NCBI GenBank assembly: GCA_900498135.1
Contig: LR026961.1
Span: forward strand, 2,090,692 to 2,154,691
DNA length: 64,000 nucleotides
From: an uncultured Desulfatiglans sp.
Lineage (GTDB): Bacteria; Desulfobacterota; DSM-4660; Desulfatiglandales; Desulfatiglandaceae
Direction: 5' to 3'
Position numbers and translations under genes: made by a program. The notes under the pieces were generated by a model. The model was not told where the DNA came from, made no database searches, and saw only the letters and a list, made by a program, of their open reading frames with translations. Of the stretch, positions 57,653 through 64,000 are shown piece after piece (the stretch's first letter is position 1; every line of letters starts with the position of its first letter).

Positions 57653-58210
57653 ATGATCATAACCTATCAAAGGGAAAAGATTATTAATGCGATGGTGTAT
57701 TTTGCTTCGCATACGAAATATTGCGGCAAGACAAAACTGCTTAAGCTTTTGTATTTCCTAGATTTTAAACACTTCAAAGAGACTGGCAAGCCGGTAACAA
57801 ACCTAGATTACTATGCATGGAATATGGGACCTGTCCCCAAGGATCTTTTTGAGGAACTCTCCGCCAAAATGAAACCCGATATGGCAAAAGCCATCTCTAT
57901 ATCCTTGGAAGAAGAATTCCAGCAGATCAGGGCAAAAAAGGGCTTCGATCACCAGTATTTTTCTCCTCGAGAGCTTAAGCTTCTAGAAAATCTTTCTTTC
58001 ATTTTCAGGGATGCAAAAGCCGCCGACATGGTTGAAGTTACCCATCTCAAGAACGAGCCATGGGATCGGACGCTTAAAGAAAAAGGCCAGTTCAAGAAGA
58101 TAGACTACATGCTTGCCATAGATAGCGACATTACGAGCCTGTCTTATGATGAAGCTAAAGAACGAATGGAAGAGCGCCAGGAAATGTATGATATATTTGG
58201 AGAAGAGTAG
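57653..58210 (+). CDS. Panacea (SocA/DUF4065)-domain protein, probable antitoxin
   Basis: 185 residues. NAMVYFASHTKYCGKTKLLKLLYFLDF and LDYYAWNMGPVPKDLFEEL are hallmarks of the Panacea domain. Experimentally, Panacea proteins neutralise diverse toxins encoded next to them. The following gene starts directly at its stop codon, as expected for such a pair. A TTGACA at 57618 with TAGTAT at 57643 lies right upstream, implying a very short leader. AT-rich compared with the backbone. Confidence 0.85.
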   Translation: MIITYQREKIINAMVYFASHTKYCGKTKLLKLLYFLDFKHFKETGKPVTNLDYYAWNMGPVPKDLFEELSAKMKPDMAKAISISLEEEFQQIRAKKGFDHQYFSPRELKLLENLSFIFRDAKAADMVEVTHLKNEPWDRTLKEKGQFKKIDYMLAIDSDITSLSYDEAKERMEERQEMYDIFGEE

Positions 58211-58842
58211 TTGCACATCCGCGGGTCCATTTTTTATCATTCCAAGTTCAAATTTCACGATGGGCTTGTAGGTCAGAAATACATTATTCTTCTTAACTCT
58301 CCTAGCAATAACGAACCCTATCTTTTTGTAAAGACTACTTCCAAGCAAAGGAACAAGCCTACAACAGTTGGTTGTATCAAGAAGCATAGCTGTTTTTTCA
58401 TTCCTGCAAAAAATACATTCTTTCCGCTAGATACTTGGGTTCAGCTCTATGAACTCTACCCAATTCCGTCGAAGAAAATATGCACAAACAAATCAATCCA
58501 TCTCGCAGGAAATCTGGATTACAGAATGATTGATGCGATAGTTAGTTTCCATCCGGAAATGGTCTTTTTGGCCAATCTCGGCGTCAATCTGCACGTTTGC
58601 TTGTGCGGCGACCTGCAGGTCGCCTCCGCACAAACGCTTGATTTCCTTGGTATTGGCCAAAAATCCTCATTTCCGGATTGGAAACTGAGTTCTACCGCGA
58701 AATCATTTCCGGATGGATACTAGTTAATTGCTTGTTCGAGGCAGAAGAAGACAACATCTCTCCGATCCAGAGAAACTTGCTGCGACCTTCCTTTTCGGTA
58801 TCCCTGAGTAAACTCCAGGAAAAATTCAATAAGAAGAAATAG
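58211..58842 (+). pseudogene. Panacea-linked putative toxin gene, interrupted by a dispersed repeat
   Basis: Starts at TTG 58211, directly after the antitoxin stop, with GGAG eight bases upstream. The first 111 residues (HIRGSIFYHSKFKFHDGLVG, LFVKTTSKQRNKPTTVG) suggest a small beta-barrel like PemK/MazF, a tentative guess. Codon 112 onward lies in repeat F, so the present frame runs through the repeat to a stop at 58723. If the repeat and one TAGTTA are removed, the frame continues NCLFEAEEDNISPIQRNLL and ends KFNKKK at 58840, giving 149 residues. The current product has a foreign 59-residue tail and may be altered or inactive. Confidence 0.7.
58545..58720 (+). repeat. Dispersed repeat copy F, complete short form with target duplication
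   Basis: 176 bp, GTTTCCATCCGGAAATG at the left and CATTTCCGGATGGATAC at the right (one mismatch). TAGTTA flanks it on both sides (58539-58544, 58721-58726). The centre GCGACCTGCAGGTCGC is a perfect palindrome. Best-preserved evidence for transposition of the family. Confidence 0.9.
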
Positions 58843-59024
58843 CGGTCGATACAGATAGGTCTATCGGCTTGTGCAGTTTTGGCCTTGCGTTCAGGCTGTC
58901 GGCTTGAGGTGGAGATATGTGTACAATGTGTTCACGCACCTCAGCCCGCTTCAGGTTCGCCTACTCGTCAATGAGACGCTCCTATTTTCGCCGTTCCCGG
59001 TTCGGCCCATGCCATGGGAAGGGG

Positions 59025-59327
59025 TCAGCCGTCTTCGTTGCTCTGTGGCCCGCCTGGAGCCTCCAGGGCGTCATCTGCATCGGGGTAGCCCGTGCCTATC
59101 ACGATCAAGCCCCCGCTCTGATCGACCTGGACCTTCTCGGGTTGATACATCCCCTTGACGCGGAGGGCCAGGTCAAGAAACTTCGCCCGCGTGGCCCAGT
59201 CGATCACCTCCAGGCGATCCGTGATTTTCCCTTTGAACGTCGCGGTCAGGGTTTTCATGGCATCGAGCCCGTCTATCAGCTTCCGCTTCAGAGCTGCGTC
59301 GCTCAATCCGAGCTCATCCAGGCGCAT
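59025..59327 (-). pseudogene. Relic resembling a phage terminase small subunit
   Basis: 100 codons from an ATG at 59327. LDELGLSDAALKRKLIDGLD and IDWATRAKFLDLALRVKGMY resemble the C-terminal half of phage terminase small subunits. The same frame stays open upstream for about 75 codons without a start (CNAGFSAAHF, ENLKKLEPWVEM), ending at a TGA near 59560. This looks like a decayed gene with a lost 5' end. No other packaging genes are present. Confidence 0.4.
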
Positions 59328-60010
59328 TTCAACCCATGGCTCAAGTTTTTTCAGGTTTTCCGATCCAATGACCTCGAAACCATGTTCAGTTCGGCACCGG
59401 TATTGACGCCGGTCAAAAAATGGACAGATATATCCGGTAGAAAACTGGCCAAAATGAGCGGCTGAAAAACCGGCATTGCAGGTTCTTCCTTCTTTCCTGT
59501 ATGTAAAACCTGTCTTTTCTTCCTGGATCAGGTTCTTCCTTTTCTTTATCTCGTTTTTTCAAGCAATCTCGAAAGAACAGGCTCACAAGTGTTATGAGGG
59601 GCTAATGTTTCATTTTCGTATGTGAGGAATTATTCAATTACATGAAAGATATGTGGATTACAATAATGTCATTAAGGCGAAAATGGATCTGGATCATCAT
59701 TTGCTGATCAACATCTGTGCATAAATGAGAAAGTGCCGACTCGGTGTACGCTTGATGTTCCCACCGATGTTTTGAAGCGGGTGATAAACAAATAACACGT
59801 TTGATTTATTTCGTTTTCATAATTACGGGCATGATATGGGATTGGCCGGTAAGCCGATTTCCCAAGATGGCCAGGCATGCAAATTGCTCTCTTGTCGGGA
59901 TGATAGGTTCGAAGCGTTTTTAGTTCCAGCGGCTCTGTTTGTGGCTCTTTAGGCCTTGTGAAAGGGCCGGGAGAAAAAATTCAACGGCCGGACAGTAACG
60001 GGCAAGGGAC
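59328..60010. other. AT-rich gap in the island
   Basis: Beyond the open upstream part of the terminase-like frame I see no gene or RNA. The composition is more AT-rich than the chromosome backbone. Confidence 0.3.
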
Positions 60011-60463
60011 ATGAAGAAAGAATGCCGGATAAAGATCACTTTGAACGATCTCGACCGCGAGCGGTTAAATCGGTGGTTGCAGTCGAGCAAGGCTTCGAAG
60101 CGGGTAGCGGCTCGGGCCCGCATCATACTGGATTTCGACCGCGGCAAATCGGCAGCTGAAGTGGCGGATTCACTCGGCGTAAGTGTCGCTCTGGTCTACC
60201 GTTGGGTGAGTCGGTACAGGAAAAATGGCCTCGACGGTCTGCGGGATTGTCCCAGGCCCGGGCGACCCTCCAAATTGACTGAACAGGAAGTCGAAGGCAT
60301 GGTCCGCTCCGCGATGAAAAAATCACCCTCCCACAGAGGGCCGTGGAGCATCCGGTCGGTTGCGCGGGTGGCGGGAGTAAGCAAATGGCAGATTGAAAAG
60401 GTCTGGAAGAAGAGGTGGTCGCGCGCGCAGTCCGCGAAATCAGCGGGGTCCGGCGCTTCCTGA
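60011..60463 (+). CDS. IS630-type transposase N-terminal HTH domain (truncated)
   Basis: 150 residues. KSAAEVADSLGVSVALVYRW followed by GLRDCPRPGRPSKLTEQEVE and GPWSIRSVARVAGVSKWQIEKVW is the two-HTH N terminus of IS630/Tc1-mariner transposases. The DDE catalytic half is missing; the frame ends in a low-complexity tail (SAKSAGSGAS). No terminal inverted repeats are recognised around it. It is either an IS remnant or a co-opted DNA-binding protein. Confidence 0.65.
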   Translation: MKKECRIKITLNDLDRERLNRWLQSSKASKRVAARARIILDFDRGKSAAEVADSLGVSVALVYRWVSRYRKNGLDGLRDCPRPGRPSKLTEQEVEGMVRSAMKKSPSHRGPWSIRSVARVAGVSKWQIEKVWKKRWSRAQSAKSAGSGAS

Positions 60464-60672
60464 GACCTCCCGAAACGTTTAGAATCTGCGGAGTTGGAAT
60501 GCCAGGAGCTTCTTTGCCGCGAAAGAAGAGAGCTGTAACAACGGGACGAATGCTGTCTGAAATCCTCGGGAAACCTCAGTAGTGAGGATATCCTGCTGAA
60601 ATGGTTGTTGGACATTGGAGGAGAGAATCCCCCAATGTTTGCCGCCTTCGTTCGGGGCAGGCTGGATGAGCC

Positions 60673-61671
60673 ATGAAAGGACGTGAACATTGGACCCCAG
60701 GCCGGATTCTGGGGGTATCCGGAGCATACTGGCAGGGCTGTGCGCTTCAGACTGCGGTCAAACTGAAGGTGTTTTCGTGGCTGGAGGATGAAGGAGCCAC
60801 CGCCGAAGGTTTGGCCGAACGTCACCGGGTAAACCGCAGGGCGCTCACTTATCTCTTGAACGCGCTTGCCGCCATGGGACTGGTCGAGAAAGAGGGGGTG
60901 TCTTATCGGTGCACGGATGAGGCCCGGCGGTTCCTTGTCGAGGATTCGTCCGAGTATATTGGGCACATGGTCATGCACCATCACTTCCTGGTGGAGCCCT
61001 GGTCGAGGCTCGATGAGGCCGTCAGGACCGGGCGGCCGACCCGGCGGCAGGGCTTGAGGGAAGGGCTCGAGCGCGAGAGCTTCCTCATGGGGATGTTCAA
61101 CCTCGCGATGGGGATTGCTCCTGATCTGGTCAAGAGGATCGATCTGATGGGGCATTCCAGACTGATCGATATCGGCGGGGGACCGGGGACCTATGCCATT
61201 CATTTTTGCCTCCAGAATCAAAACCTGCGCGCTGTCGTCTTCGATCTGCCCGACAGCCGGCCCTTTGCGGAGCAAACCATCGCACGGTTCGGGGTTCAAG
61301 ATCGGGTTCGTTTCGCTCCAGGCGATTATCACAGTGACCCGATTGCCGGTTCCTACGACGCGGCTTGGCTTTCTCACATCCTGCACGCGGAGGGGCCGGA
61401 GGGTGCGGCGAGGATTGTGGCCAAGGCAGTAAAGGCCCTGGAGCCGGGAGGGCTTCTTTTCATCCACGAGTTCATCATGAACCAAAACTTCGACGGACCG
61501 CTTTTCCCCGCCCTCTTCGCCCTGAATATGCTCGTAAACACCAGCGAGGGGCGGTCGTATGGCCAAAAGGAGATTCGGGACATCATGGCCGATGCGGGCC
61601 TTGGAAACATCGAACGGCTCGATTTCAAGGGACCGAACGAATCCGGAATCATGCGCGGAGAGCGGCTCTGA
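60673..61671 (+). CDS. SAM-dependent O-methyltransferase (winged-helix dimer type)
   Basis: 332 residues. An N-terminal winged-helix dimerisation domain (about 20-95, ATAEGLAERHRVNRRALTYL) precedes the methyltransferase domain with LIDIGGGPGTYAIHF (about 163-177), FAPGDYH and LEPGGLLFIHEF. Related proteins methylate small phenolic molecules or polyketides. In this phylum similar genes accompany cofactor or aromatic metabolism, but no pathway partner lies here. It marks the return to backbone-like composition after the island. Confidence 0.85.
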   Translation: MKGREHWTPGRILGVSGAYWQGCALQTAVKLKVFSWLEDEGATAEGLAERHRVNRRALTYLLNALAAMGLVEKEGVSYRCTDEARRFLVEDSSEYIGHMVMHHHFLVEPWSRLDEAVRTGRPTRRQGLREGLERESFLMGMFNLAMGIAPDLVKRIDLMGHSRLIDIGGGPGTYAIHFCLQNQNLRAVVFDLPDSRPFAEQTIARFGVQDRVRFAPGDYHSDPIAGSYDAAWLSHILHAEGPEGAARIVAKAVKALEPGGLLFIHEFIMNQNFDGPLFPALFALNMLVNTSEGRSYGQKEIRDIMADAGLGNIERLDFKGPNESGIMRGERL

Positions 61672-61925
61672 TTATTATTTTATCAATTGCTTATATGTAA
61701 AGTTCTATGAGCAGCCGGTCCTGGCCGGCCCGTCCCCCCTGCGACCTTTCCGCACTTTTCCTGCGGTCCTTCAGCGCTGCTCGCAGATCGTTTCAGATCC
61801 AAGGAAATAGGCTCCAGGATCCAAAGATGAGGCGAAGACAGGCCGTAGAGATGCCTTTTACAGGCTGCATTGTATTCGACCCTATCTTATGGGATTAAGG
61901 GGTGGTTTTTTAAATATATCAATAA

Positions 61926-61952
61926 AACGCGATACTTACCGCGTTGTTTTTT
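61926..61952 (+). terminator. Weak terminator after the methyltransferase
   Basis: AACGCG-ATACTTAC-CGCGTT followed by GTTTTTTCC: a 6-bp stem with a T-run, about 255 bp after the methyltransferase stop. Confidence 0.45.
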
Positions 61953-61954
61953 CC

Positions 61955-61983
61955 TTGACAGATAGCCACTTTGTAGCTAGATT
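61955..61983 (+). promoter_or_regulatory. Promoter of the DUF2080-GNAT pair with a long leader
   Basis: TTGACA (61955-61960), 17-bp spacer, TAGATT (61978-61983). Transcription from near 61990 leaves about 320 nt before the next start codon. The leader (61990-62309) is not AT-rich, holds no ORF I trust and no known riboswitch that I recognise. Confidence 0.6.
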
Positions 61984-62309
61984 GCAGTCATGTAGCCCAT
62001 AGGTCTCTCTGCTGGATTTCATTGAGCGGCATGTGCTAACGCGCAGCGGTTCTTTGCCTGGAAGAGACTTTTGTCGACCATGCATGCTGCGACGTTTTGG
62101 CAAAGAGACCGGTCGAGGTTCCGGTACTTTGAAGAGTCTGAAACCGGGTGGCATTTCGTGCTACGGTCTTCTAGACAAGCAGGTTGTTGGGTGTCTCTGA
62201 GGGAAGGATTCGTCCTGTGAGATGAGAACCGGGAGTCCTGAGAGCCTCTTGCAACAGTCATTCGCATCCTGATGCCGGTCAGTGATCCTTTACTCGAAGA
62301 AACTACACG

Positions 62310-62501
62310 ATGCCTGACGAGAAAAAGTCTAAAAGTGAAACGGCTTCTGTCGATGACGCCATGGTCAGCGGAAAGGTCAAGTTCGAGGTCTATGGTGAGG
62401 AGATGGTCGAGAAGTATGTCAAGCTGAGCGGAAACAGTGGCCGGGTCTATCTTCCCCCTGACTGGGTAGGCTGCAGGGTGAAGATTATCAGAATCGATTA
62501 G
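62310..62501 (+). CDS. DUF2080-like small protein
   Basis: 63 residues. The C-terminal VKLSGNSGRVYLPPDWVGCR resembles the DUF2080/AbrB-like swapped-hairpin proteins found in archaea and syntrophic bacteria, some annotated as transposon-encoded. A short charged N terminus precedes it; an internal ATG at 62364 is an alternative start. It lies 38 bp before the GNAT gene and the two probably form an operon. DNA binding is likely but unproven. Confidence 0.65.
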   Translation: MPDEKKSKSETASVDDAMVSGKVKFEVYGEEMVEKYVKLSGNSGRVYLPPDWVGCRVKIIRID

Positions 62502-62539
62502 CCAGACGGACAAGCGTTTTTCAGAAGACAGGGCTGAAA

Positions 62540-62983
62540 GTGGTCGAAAGGTTGATCATCAGAAAAATTCGGGTTGAAGATGCGGCGGCCATTGGGCGGA
62601 TCGATTCTGCGATCATCAAGAAGCCTTCACGAATCGATTTCGGTCATATCATCAAGGAGATGGTCCGGAAAGACGAGGACGTGAGCTGCATCGCCGAGGT
62701 TGATGGGGATGTCGCAGGATACATGATCAGCTACATCATCTACAGCGGTTTCGGCCTCGAGAAGAGCGCCTGGATAGCCTCCTTGGGGGTGGATCCAAAA
62801 TTTATGGGGCAGGGGATCGGAAAGGCCATGGCCGAAGAAATCCTGCGCATTTACCGTGAGAAAGGCATTCACCATATCTATACCGCCGTCCGCTGGGATT
62901 CAGTGGATCTTCTCTCTTTCTTCAAGACCCTTGGCTTTGACCGGAGCAGCTTCATCAACCTCCGCAAGGACCTGGAATCCTAG
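62540..62983 (+). CDS. GNAT-family N-acetyltransferase
   Basis: 147 residues, probable GTG start. LIIRKIRVEDAAAIGRIDS is a typical GNAT N terminus, and the acetyl-CoA site is LGVDPKFMGQGIGKAMAEE. The late LLSFFKTLGFD completes the fold. Substrate unknown. The stop codon is three bases before repeat copy G. Confidence 0.85.
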   Translation: MVERLIIRKIRVEDAAAIGRIDSAIIKKPSRIDFGHIIKEMVRKDEDVSCIAEVDGDVAGYMISYIIYSGFGLEKSAWIASLGVDPKFMGQGIGKAMAEEILRIYREKGIHHIYTAVRWDSVDLLSFFKTLGFDRSSFINLRKDLES

Positions 62984-62986
62984 CTC

Positions 62987-63214
62987 GTTTCCATCCGGAA
63001 ATGATCTTTTTGGGCAATCTCGGCGTCAATCTGCACGTTTGCTTGTGCGGCGACCTGTAGGTCGCCTCCGCGCAACCGCTTGATTCCCTTCATACTGGCC
63101 AAAGCGGGACCCGCCGCGAAGCGAAGGGACTGAGCACCCGAAGGGTGTGAAGAAAAATCCTCATTTCCGGATTGGAAACTGGCTTCTACCGGGAAATCAT
63201 TTCCGGATGGAAAG
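62987..63214 (+). repeat. Dispersed repeat copy G, complete long form
   Basis: From GTTTCCATCCGGAAATG to CATTTCCGGATGGAAA, with the extra hairpin block GCGGGACCCGCCGCG and CACCCGAAGGGTG (about 63106-63150). AGCTC occurs at both edges (62982-62986, 63213-63217), a possible 5-bp target duplication. It lies directly after the GNAT gene. Confidence 0.85.
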
Positions 63215-63396
63215 CTCTTTTCTATGCAGAACGTTTCCCCATCAGATGGTCCGGATCCCCCCGGAATCTGATGGGGGAAGTCATCCTCTTTGAGCCCTTA
63301 ACGACACCCATTCGCTTTTCTGAAAGATGTTGGAACGACGGGCGCGGCTGTTTGCAGTCCGGAATGGTTGTTGTCGATTCGGTGCATATCTCCCGC

Positions 63397-63795
63397 TCAT
63401 TTTCGAGTGCGCAGGGTTTTATGGATGTTATCGAAGGTGTCGATGAGTTCATCCAATCCGTCGGTGGGGGCCTGGGGGCGGATGTTGCCTAGAATGCCGT
63501 ACCCTTCGGCCTTCTCGTGTAACTCTTCGTTGCCCAACTCCGAGATGAGAATGAGGGAGGTCATGGGCGACTGCATGACGATCTTGCGCATCAGTTCCAG
63601 GGTAGGAATGCCCTCTTCGGTGCTGCCGGCGAAGGCCAACGCAACTCCGCCTTCTTTCAGAAGCTGCAGACCTTTCTCCGCCCCGGGTTCCATTGAAATG
63701 TCGAAGCCGCGTTTTTCGAGGATGGACTTGAGCGTTTGGCTGATTTCCGCGCTTTTTTCGACAATAAGCACTTTCACTGACGGATGTTCTCCCAT
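63397..63795 (-). CDS. Degenerate receiver-domain protein (pseudo-receiver)
   Basis: 132 residues from the ATG at 63795 after AAAGGAG. The length and pattern (VKVLIVEKSAEISQTLKSIL, LMRKIVMQSPMTSLILIS) are those of a CheY-like receiver. The acidic pair is replaced by EK, and the phosphoacceptor aspartate is absent (ALAFAGSTEEG). It is therefore unlikely to be phosphorylated in the normal way and may act through protein contacts. No kinase is adjacent. Confidence 0.7.
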   Translation of the reverse strand: MGEHPSVKVLIVEKSAEISQTLKSILEKRGFDISMEPGAEKGLQLLKEGGVALAFAGSTEEGIPTLELMRKIVMQSPMTSLILISELGNEELHEKAEGYGILGNIRPQAPTDGLDELIDTFDNIHKTLRTRK

Positions 63796-63934
63796 GGTAG
63801 AAACTCCTTTGAAAAGGGGTTGGATCTTTGCAGGATCGAACGATGCGGGCGATTCTACTCGCAGGAAACGCTGCTGACAAGGCCCTTTGTCCTCTGAGAG
63901 TGTCTTGGAATAGGCGAACGAAGATTTTTAAGGC

Positions 63935-63962
63935 TTGACAAGTGTCGGGAGTGGGATATAAA
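63935..63962 (+). promoter_or_regulatory. Promoter of tRNA-Pro
   Basis: TTGACA (63935-63940), 16-bp spacer, TATAAA (63957-63962), about 18 bp before the tRNA. Confidence 0.65.
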
Positions 63963-63980
63963 TAAAGTTCTTCAATTGTC

Positions 63981-64000
63981 CGGGACGTAGCGCAGTCTGG
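63981..64000 (+). tRNA. tRNA-Pro, 5' end only (cut by window edge)
   Basis: CGGGACGTAGCGCAGTCTGG is the acceptor and D-arm start typical of bacterial tRNA-Pro. The anticodon lies outside the window. Confidence 0.75.

Noticed and set aside
58800..62300. A second copy of the tRNA-Leu 3' end as the right island boundary
   Set aside because: Scanning for the CGCCTTCGGCACCA end found none, so no boundary is claimed.

Overview
The window looks like chromosome of a GC-rich, Gram-negative anaerobe of the Desulfobacterota (former Deltaproteobacteria). The clues are an MsbA-type exporter, a PxxKW cysteine-rich protein, an N-terminally extended HflX, an AMMECR1 protein, DUF2232 inside the rpsF-rpsR-rplI-dnaB cluster and a DUF2080/GNAT pair. 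Assignment below phylum is not possible by eye.

Layout. 1-9.8 kb: a cut-off XRE regulator, acyl-CoA dehydrogenase, MsbA-like exporter, RNase Z-like hydrolase, ClpB, AMMECR1 protein and endonuclease III. 10.3-19.4 kb: a minus-strand polysaccharide cluster with four GT2 glycosyltransferases, a UDP-galactopyranose-mutase-like flavoprotein and a methyltransferase; its content hints at a galactofuranose-containing glycan. 19.5-25 kb: minus-strand tmk-holB-ricT-metG-xth. 25-33.3 kb: a DksA/TraR protein, a biotin-dependent carboxyltransferase subunit, then the coupled operon xseA-xseB-ispA-dxs-tlyA. 33.6-43 kb: PxxKW protein, aspS-hisS, a sensor kinase and an NtrC-type regulator, and rmuC. 43.2-53 kb: dnaJ-cbpM, rpsF-rpsR-DUF2232-rplI-dnaB, hflX, apbE, ribF. 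53.1-60.5 kb: an accessory island beside tRNA-Leu(CAG) with a tyrosine integrase, small phage-like genes, an Mrr nuclease, a 48-bp tandem repeat, a Panacea toxin-antitoxin pair, a terminase relic and an IS630-type remnant. 60.6-64 kb: an O-methyltransferase, a DUF2080/GNAT pair with a long leader, a degenerate receiver protein and the start of a tRNA-Pro gene.

The main unexplained signal is a dispersed family of palindromic repeats. At least nine copies lie in the gaps between genes, on both strands. Complete short copies are 176 bp with 17-bp terminal inverted repeats (GTTTCCATCCGGAAATG). A longer form carries extra hairpins. One copy (58545-58720) interrupts the putative toxin gene of the Panacea pair. 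It is flanked by a 6-bp direct repeat (TAGTTA), and removing the element plus one TAGTTA on paper restores a 149-codon reading frame. This points to a MITE-like, non-autonomous mobile element. Other copies sit against the rpsF promoter, supply the stop codon of xseA, and separate a response regulator from its probable kinase.
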